64,000 nucleotides of DNA from Branchiostoma belcheri (Eukaryota; Chordata; Leptocardii; Amphioxiformes; Branchiostomatidae), in NCBI RefSeq assembly GCF_001625305.1, contig NW_017803990.1, forward strand, positions 37,285 through 101,284. The letters run 5' to 3'. The notes under the pieces were generated by a model. That model worked only from the letters and a program-made list of their open reading frames with translations, made no database searches and was not told the DNA's origin. Shown one piece after another: positions 1-12,510 of this stretch. The position numbers and the translations under genes were made by a program. The number at the start of each line of letters is the position of its first letter. Within the stretch, counting starts at the first letter, position 1.

Positions 1-1078
1 AACAAGATGAGTGAAGTCAGCACTGCCCGCCCGCCCAGGGGTATTTTACCGGGTCAGTTACAGGACGACAATGATTAGAAAGGCCAGCTGGAAAGATCTG
101 ACATATCAGCAGAGTTTGGCTGGGGCCTGCAAAATATCCCAAAGCCACTCATTTCAACACAAGGGTTTTGTCGGAAAGAGGAGTCCGAGAATATCAAGTA
201 AAGACCGAAAAACTTGATCCCGGTGGAAGTTAACGTCAAGTGGCACACATTTTTAATACGTAATAAACTAAAATTCCAACTTCTCTCCACTCGTGCGGTA
301 ACCAGCCAACAAGCAACTTTAAACTTTCTCTAACTCCGAGTCAGTGATCCACAATGATGTATCGATCAGTCATGATATAACAACACCCAAATTCTGACAC
401 CGGAACTTTGAAGACACAACCAAGAACTTAATTTCTAACATCACACAAATAAAACGTTCAAGTCACGCTGACTATGACGTTGACTAAGATGGATACTCTG
501 CCCGGCCATCGAATCCGTAAACAATAATTTGTAATTCTTATCGTAAAAGCGAACTCACCAAAATTTCCCAAAACCACTGCGAGTGATACATGTGTTAGGG
601 TTAGTAGAACCGTTCCTCCATGGCAGTAATTATAGGACTGAATCTTTGTCGGTGATAAATAGCACACATAGTGATGTCCCATTTAGAACCACAATAAGGA
701 AATACCCTGGGACATGACGACAACATAGCGAGATCCAAGAACACCAGAATAACATAGAAAAAGTTATAGAAATCTAGAAAAAGTCTGCTTGAAAGATACC
801 AAGAATTCCGAACAGAAATAGGGGAAAGTTTACTAAACATACATATACAGAACACGAAGTACATACAAGTCTCGTACAGAAAAAAAATAGAGACTGGGTA
901 CTAGTACAACAACTAGCAGACGTGACACTGCAAAAACACGGCTGTGATTGCAAAATTTAGACTGATACGATTATGGCACATTTATAACATTAGGAAGTAA
1001 CATTAAAGCATACATTTTTAATAGCTTCAACCGGTCCTTCGTAGGTTCCTCTGTACCTCTACGGTTTGTGACCGGTAA
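1..1078. other. Left flank without recognisable gene
   Basis: AT-rich sequence with only short open frames that show no domain, signal peptide or plausible splice context. I see no gene, RNA or complete mobile element here. The last three bases are TAA, the apparent target-site copy of the element that starts next. Confidence 0.6.
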
Positions 1079-1273
1079 AGCTAAGGTCCCAATTGGGAAA
1101 AGGGGCCCTGGCGGGTAGTTCCCGGGCTGTTTTTTTCCTACTTTCGGGCGGGACCCCGACGTGGCCCCGCGGGGCGACCCTGCGGGTACCGGGCTATTTT
1201 TTGGTCCCGTCGGGGCCCCGATAAGAATTTAATTCTGAGTTAAATTCCACCCGGGCCCCGCTGACAAAAAGAC
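1079..1273 (+). mobile_element. Left end of a Harbinger-like MITE, cut by an assembly gap
   Basis: The sequence begins AGCTAAGGTCCCAATT, preceded by TAA, and then follows the first ~190 bases of the complete element at 16547-17139 closely, including the GC-rich CCCGGGCTGTTTTTT part. A run of N interrupts it at 1274, and the right end is not found after the gap. The TAA flank and 16-bp terminal repeat seen in the full copy fit the PIF/Harbinger superfamily (TWA target site). Confidence 0.7.
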
Positions 1274-1281
1274 NNNNNNNN
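1274..1281. other. Assembly gap (8 N)
   Basis: Eight unresolved bases inside a transposable element copy. The true gap may be larger, because the element's right half is absent. Confidence 0.99.
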
Positions 1282-4200
1282 ATGTTTAAGATACATGTAG
1301 CGATAGTGCCGTATATATAATAGTATCCTTGTTTTAGCTTACCCTTCCTCCTGTCGGTTTCCTGGTTCGTTGCGGTGTTGTCGGCAAATTGTCGGCCCGT
1401 GTAGTAGAGTCATTTCTTCCGTTGCGAAAACGAAGTAACAGAACGGAATGTTTGACGCCATTTTAGTTCAGGAACATACTAGTAATCTTTGCAAGCAGAG
1501 ACAAACGTGTTTTGAAAAAGCAAACCGTCGTTGTGACAAAGCAAGATTCAAACGACCCACCAAAACAAAGCATCGCGTCTCTTATTGGCTGGTCCCGGCG
1601 AGAGCGAGGTAGGATTGGTCGTCAGTCATATAATCACGTGATCGCGTTCAATACTACAACGACCTTGTTTTTATATTATAGCAAGGACATTATAGGTTTT
1701 AAGTTAAATCGCCTGTGAAGTCTGAACACTTGGATGAAAGGATGTTTCTGATTGTGTGAATGTATTTATTTCAAGGCAGACGAATGATCTTCATAATTCT
1801 AATTCGTCATGATTGCATGGCTTTATTCGTTCTAGAATTACACAACTTGTCGCTCACTGAGTGAAATAAAACCGCACTTTAACTCCAACATAACCTTACT
1901 CTTTGTAAATGTATCCAAAATCCACAATTAATGTCATGAGGGTTGACTTGTTTTGCTGGATTTCAGTATTTTACCAGGCGTGGGGACGCTGTGAGTTGTC
2001 CATTTGTTTACACAAAGGCTATTCACATAAACGGACGCCATGTCAGACACATCACAATACACATCGACCGAACTACAATGTAAAGCTTGCATATTATTAC
2101 CTATACATGTACCTAAAAATCATAACAAACTGATCAGGTCACGTTAGTTCAAACCCCTTTAGTCAAGCGTTTGATTACATCATGGTAATGAAACTTACGG
2201 ATAAACTATTATTTCGAAAATAAAAAAATTCAGATTTAGACCGGAGTGTAGATTTAGGTCATTTTGACCGAGTAGGTTATATAACCCCAGCGTCGGGGCG
2301 CCCTACGCTCAAATGTGCTTTGTCGTATGGACGACATCACGATAAATCAAGCCAAGGACGCATAGGTTCAAATGTTGTATTAACAATCCTTGATCATTCT
2401 ATATCTAATTTGCTGAGATTAAAGTACTGGCAACTTTGGTTCAAGTAATTATCACCTGAAACATGAATACACGCAGTACCTAATTACCCCTTATTGTTAG
2501 CCGCTCCCCAACACACGCCAAGTGTGCGGGGCGTAAATTTCCGTGCACGTGCACGGCGAGCACGAATCCGGGAGTGTAAGGAAATATCCGGGGCCGTACA
2601 TGCGGAGCCCGGAAATCCATGGACGCGACCAGGACACGGCGAATTTCACGGGCGTGTGCGGGACTGGAAACTCTTGGAAACGTGGTTTTTCATACAGTGT
2701 GAGATGAGAAAACTGTTTCCCTGACACAGCAAACAGACCGGGTGAAAAGGGTGAAAAGTTCAAGCCATTGACCTACTTTCGCCTATCCAAGAAGGCTACA
2801 CTATAACGTAATAGATAACCTTCTTTGCCTGTCTGAGCGCAGTGAGAGCGAAGGTATGTTTCGCAGGAAATAAGAAATTAGGTGTTCGTTACCACTGTCC
2901 CGATGTCGAAATGAAAGTAGATTTGTTACGTTTCGGGACGATTGGAAAATTGACTGGAGTCCATCTCGATCCTTGGAAGCGGAATTCACTTCCGGCTTCT
3001 GCTAGCAGGCGGCAACCCATAATACCCTGACAAACATTTGACCAATCAGCAGCCGCATGCTGTTGCAAGCATTACGTCATGTTTTATTTCGGTCATTTTT
3101 TAAAAACTTTTTTTAGTCGCACGCTCGCATCGTAATGTTGTTCCCAGAGGACGTCATCCATATAATCAATCAACATGGCAGCCGAAGGTTGTGCTTATTA
3201 CGAAGGTCGTAACAGATAGAAACGGCAACTTCAGGAGTAATTAGGTCTTCAAGATGCTGGCGGATATTACCGTGAACAATTTTGTAGAACATAGACAAAG
3301 AATGACGACGATCCCAAAGTGTTTCCCAAACTAGTTCTGCAAGGAGAGAGGAATACGAGGACCCCCTTACAGCCCCTGAACCTGTAAGGGAGCATTCATG
3401 TACTCCACTCGTTCTAAGCGTTGGGAATCGAATGAGGTTACGTTACATACTTGCCATATGATATCAGCGTATTCGAGAAGTGGGTAAATAAAGGATTTGT
3501 AAATGACATCGAGTACTGTTCGAGGTAACTTGAATTCTAGTTTGTGGAAAGTGCATACTCGCTTGGAGCACCTTGTCTATCATGAGAGTAATTTGAGTTT
3601 CCCAGAGAGTCTGTGGGTTGGGGGAAGGCACAAAGAGCGCTGGTGTAGAAATCTGTCTGTCCTTGCGTTGTACTTGTAACATTTTTGTATCGCTTTGACG
3701 ACGCCCGTCGCTCGTCATGCCGATGGGATCGTTCCCGAGCCAGCCGGCGCCGATCTCGTGGAACTCCGGCCGAAAATATAAACCCACGTAAGATTTTTTT
3801 CCATTATAAAATTATAATATTTGAAATGGTCCGCAAGCCGTGAACGTTCTTGATCGTCGTAACGTAACGTGATAACATAATTGTTGCACCTGGACTGATG
3901 GTAGGTTCTAATGCACTTCCGGCTTGAGTTGAACTCAGAAATCTTCAACAAAGATGATCCATGCCGTTACAAAGGTTCACTTAACATAAATTGTTATCAA
4001 TATTTCATTTCGTATCACAACTCTTTTTAAATCGTTAAATGCAACAGGAAATTACTTTGTAGCGGGCTGTATGTGTCAGTACGACGTAAAAATGCCAGTT
4101 AGATGTACTCGACTGTTCGGCACGCAACAATGATAGGGGCGGAGTTATAAATGTAGTCTTTGAAAATCTTACCGCCGCCCGGTGGGTGGGATCCGCCGGT

Positions 4201-4526
4201 AGGTCTGTGTACGTGCCGCTGCCCTTGGCAACACATCGTGGGAACCCACAGCTAGAGCGGGAAGCCAGCCTGTGTCGCCACGTGCACGGGCCTGCACGTA
4301 CCGAATTGTCACAGTTTCTTTTGATCGGCGTGAACAAGGGCGTAAATATAAAATAAACTTTGAATCATGCTGCGCCCGTTGTCTTGTGCACGCCGATCCT
4401 TTTCCCCTGCAAAGTACACATAAAGCTGAAGAACGAAGAGAGGGTCGTGGCAGCGCTGAGGACAGCTTTCCAGAACCTTGGCCCCGAGAAGGAAGTATTT
4501 CTTTCCTCTGAACAGACTCAGTTTTA

Positions 4527-4558
4527 CCAAGGACATTATGTGTGTATAATGTCCTTGG
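4527..4558. repeat. 32-bp palindrome CCAAGGACATTAT / ATAATGTCCTTGG
   Basis: The 13-base arms are perfectly complementary around a 6-base centre. The same palindrome, with small changes, recurs at 15590-15622 and 36355-36388, and as a half site near 18744. The copy at 36355 looks like an insertion into another repeat, so this may be a minimal mobile hairpin or the paired ends of a deleted element. Confidence 0.75.
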
Positions 4559-6195
4559 TTGTACGGAGTACAAATTAATACATATTTGAAGTGTATATAA
4601 TTCCTTTGATTATCCGGTAGCACTTCTACACCCACAGTAGCATTAACATATTTGTTATCTATCATCATCATCATCATCATTTGTTATCTATATTCCATCC
4701 TTTTTGTGACCCGTACTTAACCCAATGGGTATGTGTGTACAATAAAGGTCTTTATTCATTCATTCATTCATTAACTCCGCCCAGACCTCCGCCTCGATGA
4801 TTGTTGCTCTCTATGGTTCGACCGGGCGGGCCCTATTAAAGTGTTCGGCGCATTTCGTATAGAAGTAAAGAACAACAAAGCTACGTACTTGTGCACCAAC
4901 ATTATAACCCTTGTTACCGATAAAACCATTATTGAAATATTCACAAATCTTTATTGACCATTGCTTGCTTGATCACCAACAATCTCCGTGATCCAAAGCT
5001 GTACGTTTCGCCGCACTTGCCTTACCCTTCGATGCGGCGGTGACGTCTTGCAAATCGGCTGCGGCCAGCGGTGAAAACAAGCCCCAACACGAAACGCTTC
5101 CCGCTACAATACTGTATCAAGTTATCATGCAATCACGTATATAGTACACGGCCTAAATTTATTTTTAAACGATATTTTCTAGAACTAATTGTTTTTAAGA
5201 CATACATGCTACATGCACAGAAGAACAAGGGGTGCGTACTTTCGGGAATTTACGGTAATCCCAAGACGGCGTTTCACTATTATATCTCTAGGGGCGAAAT
5301 TAGGGTGGTGTTAATAACCATTGATTATTAAGATTGTGTCTTAAATGAAAGAATAAACATCCCCTAACAATCTCTTAAAAAGATTTTGTCTCACGTCACT
5401 CCGTTACCAAGCAACGGGTCAATGAAGTTGCGTCAAAATTTTGATATGAGCAGCGCCACCTGGCAGTTTGGAGAAAAAGTACAACATATATCTTTAATTA
5501 CCCTTATGACGTGTCGGAAACGGTAATTAATTTTTTTTTTTCGTACCGTTGGGTAGATTAATGTGTTCTGTATGAGATTGTTTACATGTAAACCTTGGAA
5601 GACAGCAAGAGATAGATCTGAACGATGCTGATCATTTCGTGTATGCTGGCAAATGAGGCATAGCATCAGTAGCGACATTCAGGTGCATGTCGCATCAGGA
5701 CAAGCCCATAAAAGCAAAGACATCGACATGACACAAACAACAGTAAAGCCAAACATATAAACTTGCTAAAATTTGAACCCGAGGTAAGAAGAAATAAGCG
5801 ACATGCTGCTGATAGTGCATCTAGCGCACTCTAAAAGTCAGCCTAGGCGGGAATGGGGGTGGTTTATAGAGGTGACACAAGATCCTGGCTTACAAAAATG
5901 CGAGGCAACTTCAGTCAAGAGTACCCTTTTCTACTAGTTGAGAAGAATGAAGGCAAAAGAGGCCAAATTGACCGTAAACTATCACTCAGAAAAGGAAGGG
6001 GAATTCCAGACAGCGTTCTTAGCACAGAGCAAAGCAGAAACTTTTCCAATGAAAGTTACAGTAATGCTTTGGCATAATATATCCATTCTCACCTAAGTAG
6101 AAATCCACGAAATCTTTTATGATTTTGCAGTCTGGAAGTCTGGGGGATACAAATTCACCTCAGCTGTAACGTGTCGGGTGTTTTCCCGTTAGGTT

Positions 6196-6307
6196 GGGGG
6201 GGGGGGGGGGGCAGGGTAAGGATCCACCGCCCAAAAGTGGCGGGGGTGGAGTGCGCCTCTGACTCAATGCGTGCATCCGTGCGTGTGTATGTGTAGGGGG
6301 GGGGGGG
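6196..6307 (+). repeat. Two poly-G runs (16 G and 12 G)
   Basis: There are uninterrupted G runs at 6196-6211 and 6296-6307, with a G-rich stretch between them. They could form G-quadruplexes, but length polymorphism or assembly error is equally likely at such runs. Confidence 0.7.
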
Positions 6308-6841
6308 TAACAATGGCACAAATTTCGGCCAGGTTAATCAAGCCACGTAATGGGTATTACTTTGGGGTGTAATCAGATAACCCTACCTGTCAGGCTTGCG
6401 ATATTAGGCGGGTGGACAGTCAGGCTGCTGGCAAGGTTGTTTGAACAATTCGTAGCGCGTGGGATTGACTTGCATTTGACGCTTTTCCTGAAAGCAAAGT
6501 GCACATATATATAATATTTGAATCTTTTCCTGTTCTGTGGTTCCTTAACTCTAGCCACAATTTCATATGAAGATCTAATATCCGTAATCGACGCTTCTAA
6601 GATTTACATGTGCTGTCCGTGAATTTGGGTTTACACGATTTCCATAAAATTTGCAAGCTTGCGCTTGTCAGTCCTTGCTTCATAGACGTCTTTCGCAACA
6701 CTGGTAGTCAGGGAAATATCTTTAGTGTATGTATCATTGACTATGTCAGCTTTTCAAAACGTTATTTGACTGTAAATCTTTGTAAAACGGAGTAAGATGA
6801 AAGGACGGTGTGCATCAAATCCCGCAGAAATGGCCTCGTCC

Positions 6842-6855
6842 GTTGCCATGGCAAC
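6842..6855. promoter_or_regulatory. Perfect palindromic X-box (RFX-type) site
   Basis: GTTGCCATGGCAAC is a perfect 14-bp palindrome matching the X-box recognised by RFX factors, commonly placed upstream of ciliary genes. A GCCATCTTG motif, typical of YY1 sites, lies about 230 bp downstream near 7071. No gene is recognisable within several kb, so promoter function is unproven. Confidence 0.4.
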
Positions 6856-8240
6856 GGGCGTGGTTACGCAATGCAACGTTCGCTGAAAAATCGGACATTA
6901 AATCCTGGGCAAACATTGTTAAAAAAATTGGGACCTTAGCACTAATCGTTGATTTTTGGTGAATATTTTTCATTTCTATTAAGGTCTCATTCGTGAGTTT
7001 TTGTTAACTATAGCCGCCTATGGCAAAATACGTAACTTTGCATAGGCCAAAACCCAATAATTTGAATGACAGCCATCTTGTCTATCCAATCAATTTTGAG
7101 CACAATGGCCCTACATTACGTCAAAAAATTCCCAACCAGATCTAACCCAACAATCTCTTTTTATTTATTTATAAACTGCACTTGGCCACTCTCCGCCAGA
7201 GGTCCTCCAGCGCTGCTACCTCCTGACCGCATTACCCATCACAACAGCGTGTAAACATCCGACCTGTCGCGCGGATGTCAACACTTACCCACTAATTTTA
7301 GCACATACAAACAACCTCTCATATCACAAGCGGTTTACGCCAACTGACTTAGCTAAAATGCAATTTCTGGCGGATATAAACACACATCCATACACGCATT
7401 TAATTTTTAGTACGATCTACTTTAGAGTACCCACGCGGAAGAATACCGGAATGAGACCTTAAAGATACCAGTGTACTTATACATTTCGAATTCATTGTTA
7501 TATTAACTGTATTAGTTGGATCACTAATTATAAAGATCTATGAAAAAAAAAGACAGATAAAAAAGGTGAATCCCTATCTAGCGATTCTAATTTTTCAAGG
7601 GCTAGAAACACAACATAAATTTAGCTGGGTCTAACTGATTTTGCACCCCTGACGGCTTTCCTCGTACTGTACAGAAATTCTGGACTCTTTCTGAATTATA
7701 TGTGTACGTATTTGAAAAAAAAAACGATTTATAAAGAACGGAACAGTTAAACACAAAATCGTCGCCTGTGTTTTTTTTAAAAACATTATACTTGTTTGCA
7801 TTGAACGCATTGATCTCATCGTTTTTTCAATTTCGTAGACGCAGTTGTGCCGAATTACTTAACGTATTAATTTTGTTTCTCCCTTTTACGACTAGTCTGC
7901 TGCACACGGGAGGAACTAATGCTTCCCCCTTTTGCGAATAGTACATAGTGACGTGATGTCCTTCCGGTCGCCGACAAAACAGTTGTTCGGTATTGCCGCC
8001 TTACCAACAGAGTTTACACATTACAGCTCTCTCTTATGATCTACCACCACCGGTCTGAAGCTGTTTTGACGACCTGATTGCTTCCTTATTCGCAGATTCC
8101 AGTCTGGCATGGCATGTTCCTGGGAACGTCCTCCTCCTCAGTCCCTACCCCTCCTTGTTCTATCCCCCCCACCCCATCCTTCCTCGATCCCCCATTTTGC
8201 CTTTACCCCCCTTCCCCATGTCCTGACAGGTTACTAGTAA
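6856..8240. other. Gene-poor stretch
   Basis: AT-rich with A/T homopolymers and a pyrimidine-rich tract at about 8120-8225. No exon, RNA gene or complete mobile element is recognised. Confidence 0.5.
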
Positions 8241-8261
8241 CGTTATGTGTGTGACGTTGAA

Positions 8262-8431
8262 TTGCGATGTGCTCCCCGTGTGCCCCGTGTGCCTTGGAGA
8301 TGTGATCCCCGTGTGCCCCGTGTGCCTTGGAGATGTGATCCCCGTGTGCCCCGTGTGCCTTGGAGATGTGATCCCCGTGTGCCCCGTGTGCGTTTGAGAT
8401 GTGATCCCCGTGTGCCCCGTGTGCTCCTCGT
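8262..8431. repeat. 33-bp minisatellite, about 5 copies
   Basis: The unit is TGTGATCCCCGTGTGCCCCG plus 13 bases ending TTGGAGA, repeated with few changes. Because 33 is a multiple of three, long repetitive open frames appear on both strands (up to 122 residues on the minus strand). These are consequences of the repeat, not evidence of a gene. Confidence 0.9.
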
Positions 8432-8487
8432 CACATGGCTATGTGCATGCATATTCCCCCCTGTGGACACATTGTTGATACATGGGA

Positions 8488-8643
8488 AGTTCCACCCCCC
8501 GTGCGGGTGAACGTAAGTCCCATCGAAGTTCCACCCCCCGTGCGGGTGAACGTAAGTCCCATCGAAGTTCAACCCCCCGTGCGGGTGAACTTGAGTCCCC
8601 TCGAAGTTCAACCCCCCGTGCGGGTGAACTTGAGTTCACTAGA
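8488..8643. repeat. 39-bp minisatellite, 4 copies
   Basis: The unit begins GTTCCACCCCCCGTGCGGGT and ends CATCGAA or a variant. It follows directly after the 33-bp array. Degenerate echoes of the unit continue to about 8790. The 39-bp length again yields repeat-driven open frames. Confidence 0.9.
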
Positions 8644-9448
8644 ATCCCGTGAGCGTCAGGTTTCTCCGGAAGTCGAACGTGAAGTTCTACCGGTTCCTCC
8701 GTGTGGATGAAGGAGCATTTCCACCAGTAGTTGCACCCAAGTGTGGGTGAACGTAAGTTCCACCACGAAGTTCCTTCCGCCGCGCGGACGAACGTGAAGT
8801 TCTATCGGACGTTCCTTGTGTAGACGCGTTGACACCTTGTCGAGGTAGGACTAAGGGACCCCAGCATGGATCACTGCATGCGGGACGCGGGACTTTTCCG
8901 AACCAGCATGACCGGACTGCTTCGTAGTACTGTATGTTTCATCGTGACTTTGGTTCAGCGAAGCGTAACCTGCAGTGGCAGCCATACGTGTGGACCTGGG
9001 ACTGATGCTGTGCGGTTCATCGCTCCAGTCAGGACTGAATCACCTTGTATACTTGAACTTGTGACTAAGGCAGATTTGTAGCCCGTCTTGTGCAAGCGCA
9101 CAGAACGAACATGACCTCTCGAACACTTCGAACTCAGTCGTTACCGCCAGTCGTCATCGCCAGGAGTCGTTACCTCCTGAAGTCGTCATCAGTTGTACTT
9201 CCGTGACTCTGAACATTAACTTACATCTGCGTGTTAATCCTACATGTTGCTTCCTTACACGTATGACTCCCTTGTTCCGAAGAGCTGTCTTTTTATTATC
9301 GAACCAGTTCCGTTACTCCAGTACTTTACATTTATCATATTTAGATTAGCCCAGCCGGTTCTCCCACCTCATCATCATTCTTTCCCTCCCGGTCATCTTG
9401 TCTCTCTGTGTACAAAGGTATACACAGAGATGCTATCCTTTTGCATCG
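8644..9448. other. Unassigned stretch after the minisatellites
   Basis: The first ~150 bases are decayed relatives of the 39-bp unit. The remainder to the 89-bp repeat holds no domain or splice-supported exon. It may belong to the repeat-flanked element ending at 10440, but its left boundary cannot be seen. Confidence 0.4.
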
Positions 9449-10440
9449 TGACGGTGAGCTCACTACCCTAATTGTGTGTGTTTGTCTGTGAAATAGACGG
9501 GAAACATAGTTCTCTTCGGAGCTTGCGAAGAAGAGAAATCTCGTTTCCCGTCGGCTGAACAGACAATCACGTGACCCCTACCCTGATACTAATTATTCCG
9601 CCCCTTTACCCTCTGACCCTTCCTCCCTAACCCTCGTAAGGGTCATTCGTGGCTCAACCTTCTCTGTACGGTCACATTCCCACCCAACCCTCCCATGACT
9701 AACCCGAGAACACCAGGGTTCTAGAACGTTAGTTATGTTTTCTCATGTCATACGACATCGCGCTACCTTAGTTCTTACTGACTTATCTAGACTCGTACAT
9801 TTCGTCATAGCACTGTACGTTATCCTCAATGGTACCTGCGACTTAGCGTACGTAATCAGTTTTTTACCACTTCTCTGCAAGATACCTGCCTTGCTAGCGT
9901 TCACAGTCACATTGTGGCCATTTGCTGTACTCAGTATGTTGTGTAGCTGTAACCTCTGATATACTCCATAATTGTGTCATTGTCGTATTTTGAACCACTT
10001 AACTTACGAAGGTCAGTAGTTATTCTGGTGTACCTGTAACGCATCATTTGCTTAGCCAGGATGTTTTCAACCTTGTTCACGCTGATGAGCTTTGAACTTC
10101 GCTGGTTAGAAGTTACTTACAAGTCAGGATGCGTTAAACATCCGCTGGACAGAGCCTTGGTTTAACCGACCAGCCCGACTTTGGCTAAACAATTGGCAAC
10201 CAGGGTAAAATAGGTCGCCAGCTCGCAGCACATGACTTGTTGTTGTATTAGGCTCCTGTATAAGTATGTACATGCTATGAGAGCTACAATGTGTAGAGAG
10301 TAATTGTGTTACTGAGTTGAGGAGCCAATTGCAATAAATGCCCGACCGTACTGACGGTGAGCTCACTACCCTAATTGTGTGTGTTTGTCTGTGAAATAGA
10401 CGGGAAACATAGTTCTCTTCGGAGCTTGCGAAGAAGAGAA
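9449..10440. repeat. Identical 89-bp direct repeats flanking 814 bp (LTR/TRIM-like)
   Basis: The segments 9449-9537 and 10352-10440 appear base-for-base identical. They start TGACGGTGAGCTC and end GAAGAAGAGAA. The first copy runs into a hairpin whose outer arms are GACGGGAAAC (9496-9505) and GTTTCCCGTC (9543-9552); the second copy stops in the middle of that hairpin. No coding capacity is seen between them. A small terminal-repeat retrotransposon or a segmental duplication are both possible. Confidence 0.65.
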
Positions 10441-10967
10441 TTCGAAGACTTCATCCCTCCATTAAATACAAAGTGTATATAAGTTTTTATGAATGTTTTT
10501 ATTTGTCTTATTGACTATGGAAATAAGGTCATAATAAGCATAATCTAGTTTAATTTATGGTTTTTCAAATCCGAATGACAATATTTTTCGTGTAAAATTC
10601 CTCTCCTTTGTCATACTTCATTTCAACATGTAAAAATTCGGTTCCTTTAATTTTTGTTTTCCATTGGCCATATGGTTGCGTATTATAATTGGGGTAGGGT
10701 GCATTATACATAGTCAATTCATTTGTTCTACCAAACAAAGAGGTTCTACTTTGTTTTGTTTTTTCCAGTCCTAATCTTACCGTTTCTGACTTGTTTGTTT
10801 TGAAAACAAGAAATGTTTACTGGTGCTAAAAAGTGATATTTTGTGCCTGCGTACAATAGGACAAAAGTAAAGTGTGGTTTAATCATATTTCACCACACAC
10901 AGACACACAGATTTTCGTGTCCCAATGCCCCAACACGCGAGCAGTCCCCGCCTCTGCGTAGATAACA
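10441..10967. other. AT-rich spacer
   Basis: AT-rich sequence with T runs and no recognisable gene or element. Confidence 0.5.
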
Positions 10968-11330
10968 AGTCAATTCGTTGGTTGGCGTCATGTTGATTTT
11001 TGTTTAGACCACTGTGCATGAAGCTCTGCGTACAAAACAAGTCGTTGGTTTGCATCACGTGTCTAGTATTGTATAGAGCTCTGTAGATGGTTGTATATCC
11101 AGAATTTTGTCACAAATAGACTTAACCAAGTCATGGAGCTTTGCACAGAGCTGTTAGCACAACTCTCCCTCAGTCTGTAAAACACGGAGAGCTCTGCGCC
11201 TAAACTAGTGGAATCGTTGGTTGGCGTCACGGCTGATTTTTCCAAAGACCTCCGTAAATGCGTAACAAAACATGTCAATTTCGTTGGTTGGCGTCACAGG
11301 TTCAGTTTTTGTATAGAGCTCTGAATTGCG
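10968..11330. repeat. Degenerate repeats with GTTGGTTGGCGTCA
   Basis: The word CGTTGGTTGGCGTCA or a close variant occurs near 10976, 11041 (GTCGTTGGTTTGCATCACG), 11213 and 11282. Related AGAGCTCTG words lie between. The spacing is irregular, so this is an old decayed tandem array. Confidence 0.55.
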
Positions 11331-11664
11331 GACGTCACGGGAAACAGACTTTCGCACAACATCACAGAGGTTTACGCAGCGTCAGCTTAACTTGCATTCT
11401 AGTTAAACTCTGGTTCAACTACTATGGTTTATATTAACTTCCCAAGTCTCTCGGCCCTCTATTTACAGACAAACATGCAGAACTGTCTGAGCGTCTGGAC
11501 GACACAACATAAGATCAGAGTGACACTTGCCTGTTATGAAATCAAGTTTCACACTCTTTTGTCTTGGATTATGGGTCCTTCACACCTAGTTCACAACTGT
11601 GCATGGCTGTTTCGATTAGGGCGGATGTCGGTTGTTAAAAACAGGAGAATAGGTGGCAAGAGTG

Positions 11665-12190
11665 ATGTCCAGACTATGCATGATGTACAAAATGACTAAT
11701 AAACTGGTGGACGTCCCAACTACTAAGTACCTAAATACCAGCCCAGAAGAGAACAAGAAATAGCCATGCCTTCAAGTACCAGAGTTATCAACCAAGGATT
11801 GAGGTGTTCAAGGATTCATTCTTTCCTAGAACTATCGCAGAGTGGAACTCACTGTCACCAAGTACAGTAGGGCCATTGTCAATGGATAGCCTTAAACAAT
11901 GTCTAGGGTTAGAAGTTCAAGGGTTAGGTGTAACAAGTCGATCGGTGTAATATGGCCAGCTGCCGCCGCGCCACGTGCCTGCGAAGCTGGTGTGTTACGC
12001 CGAAAGGCAGTTATACCGGCTATACAGATACAGAAGCTGGTGTGTTACGCCGAAAGGCGCTTATACCGGCTATACAGATACAGAAGCTGGTGTGTTACGC
12101 CGAAAGGCGCTTATACCGGCTATACAGATACAGAAGCTAGTGTGTTACGCCGAAAGGCGGTTATACCGGCTATACAGATACAGATACCGT
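11665..12190 (+). mobile_element. LINE 3' end with 4x tandem 50-bp tail
   Basis: The sequence from about 11665 matches the end of the reverse-transcriptase frame at 20.9-21.4 kb (the AATAAACTGGTGGACGT block followed by the conserved C-terminal tail), but the frame is disrupted. Its 3' tail, AAGCTGGTGTGTTACGCCGA plus 30 more bases ending in GATACAG, is repeated four times at 11983-12182 with a strict 50-bp period. The 21-kb copy has only one tail unit. Confidence 0.7.
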
Positions 12191-12510
12191 GCATGATTGA
12201 TTACACAACAATAATTCTGATTTTGCCTCATCCCAGCGTCAGTGCATGATTACACGACAAACTACTGACTTTTCCTATCCTAGGCAAAGTTAAAACACAT
12301 GAATATATGTTCAACCATCAGGTACATGGCACAGAAAAATACATGTACACGGTAGTTGGACAGTATACCGTTGGGTGGCTCTAATCTCCAAGCAGAATCC
12401 AAGGGGAAGGGGTCTTCATGTAAGTCGCCTGTATCCATTGACCGCCTGTATCCAACGTTAGGTATGGGGCGAACGTTGGATACAGATAACAGATAAAACC
12501 AAGACCTTTC

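Larger units (their letters stand above)
1282..6841. other. Gene-poor stretch
   Basis: No convincing exon on either strand. Contents noted: GTGCGGG/GTGTGCGG-rich sequence at about 2515-2660, like that at 41.1-41.3 and 43.3-43.6 kb; a Harbinger-like MITE right-end relic at about 3149-3176 (GACGTCATCCATATAATCAA); a palindrome at 4527; an (ATTC)n run near 4755; and two poly-G runs near 6.2-6.3 kb. Open frames of 60-130 residues in the 4.0-4.7 kb block overlap on both strands and look accidental. Confidence 0.5.

Noticed and set aside
4169..4680. Overlapping frames of 79-134 residues on both strands
   Set aside because: No domain, no splice support, and the region ends in a palindrome and simple repeats; most likely chance frames in GC-rich sequence.
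8243..8710. Repetitive open frames of 66-122 residues on both strands
   Set aside because: They follow directly from 33-bp and 39-bp tandem repeats and lack start context, splice sites or domains.
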